Shown here: one piece after another, positions 1 through 5,610 of the stretch
How the letters are laid out: each line of letters starts with the position of its first letter
Position numbering within the stretch: position 1 is the stretch's first letter
Origin: Gammaproteobacteria bacterium
Lineage (GTDB): Bacteria; Pseudomonadota; Gammaproteobacteria; GCA-001735895
Length of the DNA stretch: 6,055 nucleotides
Assembly: GCA_003645435.1 (NCBI GenBank)
Contig: QNFD01000177.1
Location: 1-6,055, forward strand
Reading direction: 5' to 3'
Position numbers and translations under genes: made by a program
The notes under the pieces: generated by a model
Databases searched by the model: none
Told to the model about the DNA's origin: nothing
What the model saw: only the letters and a program-made list of their open reading frames with translations

Positions 1-27
1 CCTTAATTTCTGCTTTAGGCGATTATC

Positions 28-453
28 ATGGCTCTCCTGATACAGGTTACAAATAGCGGTACCGGTATTAAATTACCAATCGATAAAAAACAGATTGAAT
101 TTGGCCGTGATGAGGACTGTGATGTTTCACTGGATGATGAGTTGGTTAGTCAACGCCATGCAATACTCGAGGTCGTGTTAACACCAGATGACAATCGAGT
201 TGATTACATCTTACAAGATAAAAAAAGCACTAATCATACGTATGTTAATGATCAACGCGTTGATCATCGTCATTTAAAAAATGGCGATGTAATTCGTATT
301 GGGAAAAGTAACTTTCGTTTTGAAGATGAAGCGAAAGGTGATTTTTCTGAGACTTTAGAACTCCATGAGACATGGTTTCCCGGCGTGTTTTTTACCAGGT
401 CAGGAAAAAAGAAAAGAAAAAATAATTCAGTCGTCCAGAAGTTACCAGGCTGA
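28..453 (+). CDS. Small FHA-domain protein (phosphothreonine-binding adaptor)
   Basis: This 141-aa cytoplasmic protein consists almost entirely of one forkhead-associated (FHA) domain, about residues 3-100. The conserved signature is visible: G26-R27, S41-x-x-H44, the S68-T69-N-x-T loop followed by V-N at 73-74, L83-x-x-G-D and I-x-I-G before the last strand. In this family the Arg, Ser and Asn residues contact a phosphothreonine peptide, so the likely role is docking onto a Ser/Thr-phosphorylated partner. No kinase or phosphatase is visible in the window. After the domain comes an acidic linker, an aromatic patch (W116-F-P-G-V-F-F) and a lysine/arginine-rich tail at about 125-131 that could bind nucleic acid or membrane; that role is inference. 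There is no signal peptide or membrane segment. The start is the only early ATG, with a weak AGG 8 nt upstream. Stop codons in the first 18 bases suggest that any preceding gene ends just outside the window. The gene is AT-rich compared with the next one. Confidence 0.93.
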   Translation: MALLIQVTNSGTGIKLPIDKKQIEFGRDEDCDVSLDDELVSQRHAILEVVLTPDDNRVDYILQDKKSTNHTYVNDQRVDHRHLKNGDVIRIGKSNFRFEDEAKGDFSETLELHETWFPGVFFTRSGKKKRKNNSVVQKLPG

Positions 454-494
454 ACCTGAAGGTCGGCTTTCCCGGAAGTCTCAAATCCTGGGCA

Positions 495-516
495 AATGTC
501 CGCTATAAGGTCGAGC
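495..516. repeat. Possible dispersed-repeat remnant (ATGTCCGCT...GGTCG.GAGC type)
   Basis: The pattern ATGTCCGCT, three bases, then AGGTCGAGC resembles a second copy at 5455-5476 that reads ATGCCCGCT, three bases, then GGCCGTGAGC. The two share the order ATG-Y-CCGCT, a G-Y-CG core and GAGC. Both lie in gaps between genes. I infer a short intergenic repeat family with degenerate copies, but with only two imperfect copies chance similarity remains possible. Confidence 0.3.
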
Positions 517-621
517 GAGGGAATACGCAAATGAATTACAGATGATGCCCTGGGGCAGGACGGCGTCGCCAATCTCTTTCTTTACTTGGTAGACTAGTGG
601 AAGTAGGGTGTTGATATTTCC

Positions 622-627
622 TATACT
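622..627 (+). promoter_or_regulatory. Possible -10 box for the PLD lipoprotein gene
   Basis: TATACT is one base from the sigma-70 -10 consensus and lies 11 nt before the ATG at 639. No good -35 element sits 16-18 nt upstream. If real, transcription would begin only a few bases before the start codon, giving an almost leaderless mRNA; this would fit the absence of a Shine-Dalgarno sequence before this gene. The overlapping TTGATA at 611-616 could instead be a -35 box with a poor -10 beyond it. This is a weak call. Confidence 0.2.
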
Positions 628-638
628 CAGCTCTAAGC

Positions 639-2726
639 ATGTATAGCACGAGGCTTCCTGTCGGTACGCGACACCACAGTATCAGATCTGCTCCAGGGCT
701 ACTGCTGTATGCCGTGACCAGCCTGGTAATCGCCTGCTCGGAACCGGTGATAGAACCGCCGATAGGCGAGACGATACCCGCGGAGCCCCTGTTCATCCTG
801 CTGGATGCCTACCGTGGCGACGACCTGTACTTCCTGCGCTATCGCCGGGGGGAAGACATTTTCTATGCCGCGGGAGACCTCAATCGTCCACTGGCGCGGG
901 CGCCATCACTGGAACGGCGCTATGAGGTCCCGGTGGTGTCACCAATGGATATTCAGGCAGAAGACCCCTGGCAGCGACTCACCCAGAACCTGACTCCCAT
1001 ACCCATCATGACAATAAACCAATGGGGAACACTGCGCAAACAACTCTTTGCGGACATCCTGAGCCGGGAAAAAAACCAGGGAGTTGCGGTAAGTTTCGAC
1101 CGCGTCGATTACTTTTTTTTCTACGATTCCCAGGGTATTTTCAGGGCCCGGCGCCTGATAGACAAACCCGCCTGGTACCGCGTTACTGACCATATAAACC
1201 TGACCGACCACCTTGAAGCCTGGCAAGCTCCAGTGAACAAATTCCTGCTGGACGCTGGCATCGATACGCAGGAGGTTATTTTCAGCACCGGCGATCTGGA
1301 CCGTGGCGCCGTACCCTTCCTCTATATCAACACAGCCGCCAAGCTGGTCGTTCTGATCCAATATGAGGAATTACCTGACACCCTGCAATCGGCTGTACCC
1401 GGCACGCACGCGCTGCGCACGGTCTGGCACTTTCTGGATAGCCACAGCCATACGATATTGATGAGACCCTTCAGTTCCCTGCAAAGCCTGCTGACCGTTG
1501 TTACTGAGACCGCTGTTGAATCCGGAAGAAGTCTGGCCACGGAGACACAATTTGATACACCGATACCGGAACTCAGCAAAACGACGCCAATGGATCTGGT
1601 TGTCTGGGAATCAGAACTGACACGAAAACTGGGGCGGCCACCGAGTCGCGGCACGATCAGGTTCCTCGCCGGTGGGGATGTTTTTTTCCCGCGTTTTGTA
1701 GACGCAGTGACCTCAGCCGAGAAATCAGTGGATATACGCACCTATATATTTGATAACGATGACGTGGCGCTGAACATGGCTGAGCTCTTGAAACGGCGCT
1801 CCCGTGAGGGACTGGATATCAGGGTCTTGATCGACGGCCTGGGTACCATTGCGGCATCTGGCAGGAGTTCGGAAACCGTGCCCGCATCGCATCAGGCGCC
1901 GGGTTCCATTGCAAACTTTCTCAGGCAGGAGTCGCGGGTGAAGGTTCGTGTAGGAAGAAACCCGTGGATGACCGGAGATCATGTAAAGACCATGGTCATC
2001 GACCGCAAACTGGCCTACCTGGGGGGCATGAATATCGGCAGGGAATATCGCTACGACTGGCACGATGTGATGATGGAAATTACTGGTCCGGTTGTGGACG
2101 AAATAGACCGGGAATTTCAAAAGGCCTGGGGACACGCTGGATCTCTGGGTGACTTCAGTTATCTCACCAGTTGGCGTTTCCGCAACATGAATGAAGATGC
2201 GGGTGGTTATCCCCTGCGCCTGATCTATACCAAACCCGGCAGGCATGAAATTTACCAACTGCAACGGCAAGCCATGCGCAAATCCCGGCAATATATATAT
2301 ATCGAAAATGCGTACTTCACTGACGACACCCTGCTGCAGGAACTCATACTGGCACGCCGCCGCGGGGTCGATGTACGGGTGATCATTCCCCTTGAAACAG
2401 ACAGCGGTGTGATTACCAGGAATATCGTCCTCGCCGCCAACGCCATGTTGGCCAATGGCATTCGTGTTTATATCTACCCCGGCTTCTCACACGCCAAGGT
2501 GGCGATTTTTGACGGCTGGGCATCGTTGGGCTCGGCCAACCTCGACAGGTTGAGTTTGCATATCAACGAGGAACTCAACGTCGCCACCTCGGATCCCGGT
2601 GCCGCCGCAGACTTGATTGCACAGGTGTTCGAACCGGATTTTGAAAAGTCCACGGAATTGGTCGAACCTATTCCACAACGGTGGACAGATTATATTATCG
2701 AGATGTTTGGAGATTATTTGTTTTAG
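639..2726 (+). CDS. Lipoprotein with phospholipase D / cardiolipin synthase-like domain
   Basis: This 695-aa protein begins with a basic stretch rich in Arg and His, then a hydrophobic run (about 20-32) ending in the lipobox V-I-A-C33. It is therefore probably a lipid-anchored envelope protein; Ser at +2 favours the outer membrane under the enterobacterial Lol rule. The C-terminal half (about 335-665) is a PLD-superfamily fold with both catalytic motifs intact. Motif 1 is H448-x-K450-x4-D455 followed by G-G-M-N, and motif 2 is H618-x-K620-x4-D625 followed by G-S-A-N. Two HKD motifs in one chain make a complete active site for hydrolysis or transfer of phosphodiesters, as in cardiolipin synthases or phospholipase D. 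The Y369-I-F-D-N-D segment marks the start of the first repeat. Residues about 45-325 match no domain I can name. Bacterial cardiolipin synthases normally have N-terminal membrane helices, not a lipobox, so the exact substrate is unknown. The ATG at 639 is the first after an in-frame stop at 612-614, but no Shine-Dalgarno is visible. Composition is GC-richer than the genes on either side. Confidence 0.92.
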   Translation: MYSTRLPVGTRHHSIRSAPGLLLYAVTSLVIACSEPVIEPPIGETIPAEPLFILLDAYRGDDLYFLRYRRGEDIFYAAGDLNRPLARAPSLERRYEVPVVSPMDIQAEDPWQRLTQNLTPIPIMTINQWGTLRKQLFADILSREKNQGVAVSFDRVDYFFFYDSQGIFRARRLIDKPAWYRVTDHINLTDHLEAWQAPVNKFLLDAGIDTQEVIFSTGDLDRGAVPFLYINTAAKLVVLIQYEELPDTLQSAVPGTHALRTVWHFLDSHSHTILMRPFSSLQSLLTVVTETAVESGRSLATETQFDTPIPELSKTTPMDLVVWESELTRKLGRPPSRGTIRFLAGGDVFFPRFVDAVTSAEKSVDIRTYIFDNDDVALNMAELLKRRSREGLDIRVLIDGLGTIAASGRSSETVPASHQAPGSIANFLRQESRVKVRVGRNPWMTGDHVKTMVIDRKLAYLGGMNIGREYRYDWHDVMMEITGPVVDEIDREFQKAWGHAGSLGDFSYLTSWRFRNMNEDAGGYPLRLIYTKPGRHEIYQLQRQAMRKSRQYIYIENAYFTDDTLLQELILARRRGVDVRVIIPLETDSGVITRNIVLAANAMLANGIRVYIYPGFSHAKVAIFDGWASLGSANLDRLSLHINEELNVATSDPGAAADLIAQVFEPDFEKSTELVEPIPQRWTDYIIEMFGDYLF

Positions 2727-2969
2727 GCGGGCAAGTAGTCTCGACTGATCGAAATTGATCCAATTCATCCCGGCACCAGACCACCCAATCGCCTACACTT
2801 AATCATTCCCACCGGAACACCAGCTGAACGATTTAACCAATATGTTGCATCGACCGGTTGAAATCACACCCTAAAGCTGATGTTCACAAATCCAACTGGT
2901 GGGGCTGGGTCCGGCCAGAACCAGACATTGACCCTTTAATGGTATGGTGAGATTATTTTGCCTGGAGCA

Positions 2970-3019
2970 GGGTCAGATCACAATTTTTTCTAATTTTAGA
3001 GAATATTGTGATCTGACCC
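2970..3019. repeat. 50-bp near-perfect palindrome, REP/MITE-like
   Basis: The left arm GGGTCAGATCACAAT (2970-2984) is exactly complementary to the right arm at 3005-3019. The 20-nt centre is itself symmetric, with TCTAA-TT-TTAGA at 2989-3000, so nearly the whole element folds into one long hairpin. GGGTC...GACCC outer ends recall the palindromes mobilised by REP-associated (IS200/IS605-like Y1) transposases in gammaproteobacteria; that assignment is from general knowledge of such repeats. No transposase is in the window. The hairpin could form in the RNA between the PLD and secreted-protein genes and might end transcription or protect mRNA, although no T-run follows it. Confidence 0.85.
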
Positions 3020-3045
3020 CGATTTTGCCCGATTTTGGATGCACT

Positions 3046-3058
3046 GTTTCCCGGAAAC
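3046..3058. promoter_or_regulatory. Small perfect palindrome, possible operator
   Basis: GTTTCC-C-GGAAAC is a 13-bp perfect inverted repeat around a single base, 38 bp before the preferred start of the secreted-protein gene. Its size and position suit a repressor or activator site. I recognise no specific regulator, and a 6-bp-arm palindrome can arise by chance. Confidence 0.2.
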
Positions 3059-3083
3059 GATTTTCTAGATCGGCTGATATGCC

Positions 3084-3089
3084 AGGGAG
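3084..3089 (+). promoter_or_regulatory. Ribosome binding site deciding the start at 3097
   Basis: AGGGAG ends 7 nt before the ATG at 3097, which is ideal spacing. It lies only 1 nt before the ATG at 3091 and downstream of the ATGs at 2944 and 3079. This site, together with the signal peptide that begins at 3097, argues for the shorter protein. Confidence 0.75.
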
Positions 3090-3096
3090 AATGGAC

Positions 3097-5361
3097 ATGT
3101 TGCGTTATTTAATCCTCGTGCTTAGCATGTTATCTGCCGATCTAAAGGCCACAGATGCACCCGCCAATGCACACAGATATGAAGAACCTGTACGTTTCAC
3201 TGATCTGGAGATATGGCAATGCGACCGGGGATATGCCTTAAGCCACGATTCTCGTTGTGTTTTGCCAATGCCATCGGAGTCAAGAAAATTGTCTGCGGAC
3301 GGGAGATTGGTGGGGCCCAGATGCAACATCGGATACAGGAATATGGTGTGCGTCAAGGTCATCGTTCCGGAAAACGCACATCTGGATATAGGAGGTACCG
3401 AGTGGTTTTGTAAAAGAGGGTTCCGTCGCCGAGACAATCGGTGTGAAGAGATTACTGTCGCCGATATACCAGCCAACGCAAAGATTAATGTAGACCTGGC
3501 AGGAGGCTGGAAATGCAATAGCGGCTATTTCAGAAATTTACAGGGAGGTTGCGATAAGATGATTATCTCGGAAAATGGAAAACTGGCCTATCATGGCAAT
3601 GGATGGGCGTGCAATAAAGGCTTTAAACCAAGGGAAAATGGATGCACAATAGACATCGACCACAGCCTGGATTGCAATATTCATAGAAAAATCGCAACAA
3701 TTGCTGAAACTACCGAAGTCATAAATTGTATTGCAAAAAACTCTACGCAACCTGGGTTCGAGCCGGCAAGCGCACTCAAGCTGTTAGCCCAGCAACCTGA
3801 CAAAATACCACTAGACTTCACGGCACTAAAAAATGCATTGCCTTCATATTTAAGCCGACCCGCTAAAACTTACTACATAAAAATTATTAGCCAACGTAGG
3901 GAAGAGGAAGGCATTCCTGTCTTATTGAAGTTCCTTCCCGAGGATTTAAAAGACGTCAAATATTCATTGCGTATTCTAGAAGCGGTGCTTGATATTGAGG
4001 TGCCGGAAGCATGGGAACAAGCTAGAAAGTTAACCAGAACCTTATATGATAAAGGAGAAATTACGGAAAAAAGATACAAATATACAATATATACACTGGA
4101 CAAACACATCAAAAATCCTGAAGTCAGATATAAGGATAAACGCCGCCAGCTTGCCGAAAAATCTCTTTCCAAAGAAAGCAATGAACTCGATGTCGAGGCC
4201 AGAAATTTAAGCGATCTCAAAGATTCTAACCCCGAGCAATACGTAGTCCGTTATGGGCAATATCTTGCGAAGCTTACCGAGTTGGCACAGAAATATTCGC
4301 ACGTACCCGCATCGAATGGTTTAAGATCTTCTATTCAAAGAAAATATTACCGCCTCGCAGACTTTACCCGAATAAGATTAGAAAAACCCGATCAGGCGAT
4401 TTCCCTTTATCAATTATCGACCATTGGCGAAGGTGACATCTTTACCCATATTATCATCGCCGACATTTATTATTTTGATCTCAATAACCCCAAAAAAGCA
4501 CTTGAACATTATCAGCGATCTCTTATTAGTGCTGAAAAAGTAAAACCAAAAAGAAATGATGTCGAGGCATCGTTTTCAAAATTTAACACTTCATGGGTTA
4601 ATCATGAAATTAGTTTTATTGAAACGGGAAATACCTTTAAAGGTATTCTAACCCGAGAAGACATAGGCGCTTTCACCACCTTCATTTATCTTAGTGGTGG
4701 GAATACTAACTTCGAACCCGCTTTACTGGGCGGGTCGAACATGCAAGATTCAGAAACTATAAGCCGTATGCTGAACCTCCCTCCATCACACTTTTCTTTA
4801 TTTAAAGCACTCAACTATTTATCGCTCCTTGATCAGGAAAAAACTATTTTACAGTTCCTCAACAAACATGATCCGGCTGGGTTTTTGAGCGCCAGCCTTT
4901 TCAGTCTTGCTTTGTTTACCGAAGCGAAATTTTCCGCTAGCGAAAGTGAGGACAATCAATCAGAAAATCAAAACAAGAGGCATATGCAATACCCTGCATT
5001 TCGGCAGGCTGCTAAAACATTCCTCGCTTCGAGGAATGTCAGTCTTAAGCAACCCGACAAAAATAAAGACTCTCCAGAAAATACCTGGAATCTTTTAATG
5101 CGATCTCTAAAAAGCAATGACCTGGAAACGGCTTTATCTTGCCTGACGCCAGGTTTGCGAAATCGCTGGAAACCTCTGTGGTTTCAAATGACGGAAGAGG
5201 ACTTAGGTCTAATGGTAGATTCTGTAAAGGGTTTCTCCCTAACAGCAAAAATTGGTGAGATTAGGGAAGCCGCTGTCATTATTACCTCAGAGGGTGAGAA
5301 TTTTGGTAATTTTGTTTATTTTGTTAATGTGGGCGGTGAATGGTTAATTAAGGAAATGTAG
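3097..5361 (+). CDS. Secreted protein: Cys-pair repeats, helical/TPR-like middle, NTF2-like C-terminus
   Basis: The preferred product is 754 aa; residue numbers count from 3097. A signal peptide is clear: M-L-R, then a hydrophobic Y-L-I-L-V-L-S-M-L-S run, with cleavage likely near residues 14-20, so the protein is exported. Residues about 38-183 carry five Cys-pair repeats of the form W-x-C-x2-G-[YF]...C, with pairs 42/54, 76/85, 105/116, 140/152 and 172/183, separated by P-x-N-A-type linkers. They probably form disulfides outside the cytoplasm. Residues about 225-600 are charged and mostly helical. The best TPR-like part is about 415-480, with K-x-D-Q-A-I-x-L-Y and P-K-K-A-L-E-H-Y-Q-R signatures. 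Residues about 661-754 look like a periplasmic NTF2-like domain ending in a G-G-E-W-L-I-K-E strand. There is no catalytic motif, so a binding or scaffold role is inferred. The frame is open back to an ATG at 2944, but those 51 extra residues are encoded by the palindrome and lack a Shine-Dalgarno. Sampled GC falls from about 47-55% in the repeat part to about 30% further on. No gene name can be assigned. Confidence 0.88.
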   Translation: MLRYLILVLSMLSADLKATDAPANAHRYEEPVRFTDLEIWQCDRGYALSHDSRCVLPMPSESRKLSADGRLVGPRCNIGYRNMVCVKVIVPENAHLDIGGTEWFCKRGFRRRDNRCEEITVADIPANAKINVDLAGGWKCNSGYFRNLQGGCDKMIISENGKLAYHGNGWACNKGFKPRENGCTIDIDHSLDCNIHRKIATIAETTEVINCIAKNSTQPGFEPASALKLLAQQPDKIPLDFTALKNALPSYLSRPAKTYYIKIISQRREEEGIPVLLKFLPEDLKDVKYSLRILEAVLDIEVPEAWEQARKLTRTLYDKGEITEKRYKYTIYTLDKHIKNPEVRYKDKRRQLAEKSLSKESNELDVEARNLSDLKDSNPEQYVVRYGQYLAKLTELAQKYSHVPASNGLRSSIQRKYYRLADFTRIRLEKPDQAISLYQLSTIGEGDIFTHIIIADIYYFDLNNPKKALEHYQRSLISAEKVKPKRNDVEASFSKFNTSWVNHEISFIETGNTFKGILTREDIGAFTTFIYLSGGNTNFEPALLGGSNMQDSETISRMLNLPPSHFSLFKALNYLSLLDQEKTILQFLNKHDPAGFLSASLFSLALFTEAKFSASESEDNQSENQNKRHMQYPAFRQAAKTFLASRNVSLKQPDKNKDSPENTWNLLMRSLKSNDLETALSCLTPGLRNRWKPLWFQMTEEDLGLMVDSVKGFSLTAKIGEIREAAVIITSEGENFGNFVYFVNVGGEWLIKEM
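3208..3645 (+). repeat. Coding repeats: five Cys-pair modules of about 30-37 residues
   Basis: Within the secreted-protein gene, five modules follow the pattern aromatic-x-C-x2-G-[YF]-x(4-8)-C, then a linker such as V-P-E-N-A-H-L-D or I-P-A-N-A-K ending in G-G or G-N before the next Trp. The second module departs most: its leading Trp is replaced and its cysteines are 9 apart, against 11-12 in the others. Similar P-x-N-A/W-x-C-x-x-G-[YF] modules occur in exported proteins of other gammaproteobacteria to my recollection. Their ligand is unknown to me. The DNA of the modules is diverged, so this is an old duplication. Confidence 0.75.
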
Positions 5362-5454
5362 TTCCTGGAAACTGCAAACTCAAGAAAATTGATGGGGTCG
5401 CGTCTTGCCTTTTGCCCTCAGTTAGCCAGCTCCTGAAATAATTCTTTCTGTTTA

Positions 5455-5490
5455 ATGCCCGCTGTGGGCCGTGAGCAGAAGTCCGCTCGC
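5455..5490. repeat. Repeat-like motif with small hairpin
   Basis: ATGCCCGCT at 5455-5463 and the following GGCCGTGAGC resemble the motif at 495-516. The 3' part forms a 6-bp stem, GTGAGC (5471-5476) with GCTCGC (5485-5490), including one G-U pair and an 8-nt loop. There is no T-run immediately after it, so it is not called a terminator. Confidence 0.35.
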
Positions 5491-5560
5491 AGCTTTTCAA
5501 GGTCTGATTTTTGCTAAGCAAACGTATAAATTCGAGGCTTCAATGGCGCCTTCCGGTACT

Positions 5561-5566
5561 GATAAT
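5561..5566 (+). promoter_or_regulatory. Possible -10 box for the methyltransferase gene
   Basis: GATAAT differs from the sigma-70 -10 consensus by one base and lies about 45 nt before the ATG at 5611. The best -35 candidate, TTCAAT at 5539-5544 with a 16-bp spacer, matches only half of TTGACA. If used, transcription would start near 5573 inside the repeat-like piece. This is a weak call. Confidence 0.22.
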
Positions 5567-5610
5567 AGTATTTTTACTCTGACCCGAAATATGCCATGAT
5601 TTTATTTATC

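Larger units (their letters stand above)
454..638. other. Intergenic gap between FHA and PLD genes
   Basis: These 185 bases hold no convincing gene; the frame of the next gene is closed by a stop at 612-614. There is no clear hairpin plus T-run terminator after the FHA gene. The gap contains a possible repeat remnant around 495-516 and a TATACT box at 622-627, both listed separately. Confidence 0.6.
2727..3096. other. Non-coding stretch with possible gene debris, palindrome and leader
   Basis: These 370 bases hold no intact gene once the downstream start is placed at 3097. Directly after the PLD stop the same frame is closed again at 2736-2738, then open for 40 codons to a TGA at 2859-2861. 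Another frame is open at 2837-2947 and ends in a segment rich in Trp and Pro. These may be remnants of a decayed gene, but they are short and I cannot name a family. No rho-independent terminator for the PLD gene is evident. The rest holds the 50-bp palindrome at 2970-3019, a small symmetric site at 3046-3058 and the ribosome binding site of the next gene. Confidence 0.6.
5362..5610. other. Intergenic repeat-like segment before the methyltransferase
   Basis: No gene is visible in these 249 bases. The segment between GGGGTC (5394-5399) and GACCC (5581-5585) is bounded by short inverted ends of the same kind as the arms of the palindrome at 2970-3019. The piece at 5571-5585 reads TTTTTACTCTGACCC and shares TCTGACCC with the right arm at 3012-3019. 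This looks like one small non-autonomous element or several decayed REP-like repeats side by side. No clear terminator follows the upstream gene. Confidence 0.45.

Noticed and set aside
536..796. Minus-strand open frame across the gap and the start of the PLD gene
   Set aside because: It overlaps the lipoprotein signal region, has low-complexity Arg/Pro/Ser content and no recognisable motif.
1113..1120. Run of eight T in the PLD gene, possible phase variation or frameshift site
   Set aside because: The frame is intact on both sides and encodes a plausible Phe-rich strand. A single 8-nt run without a nearby alternative product is weak evidence.
1725..2291. Long open frame on the minus strand (188 codons)
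   Set aside because: It lies wholly within the PLD catalytic region, whose + frame has both conserved HKD motifs. The minus translation shows no domain.
2290..2302. TA dinucleotide run in the PLD gene
   Set aside because: It encodes a sensible Y-I-Y-I beta-strand that is typical before the second HKD half of PLD enzymes; coding constraint explains it.
2748..2761. GATC-N6-GATC after the PLD stop as a terminator stem
   Set aside because: The arms are only 4 bp, are self-complementary tetramers, and no T-run follows.
2979..3011. TCACA and TGTGA pieces suggesting a CRP site
   Set aside because: The half-sites are in the reverse order (TCACA before TGTGA) and about 23 bases apart. They are simply part of the palindrome arms.
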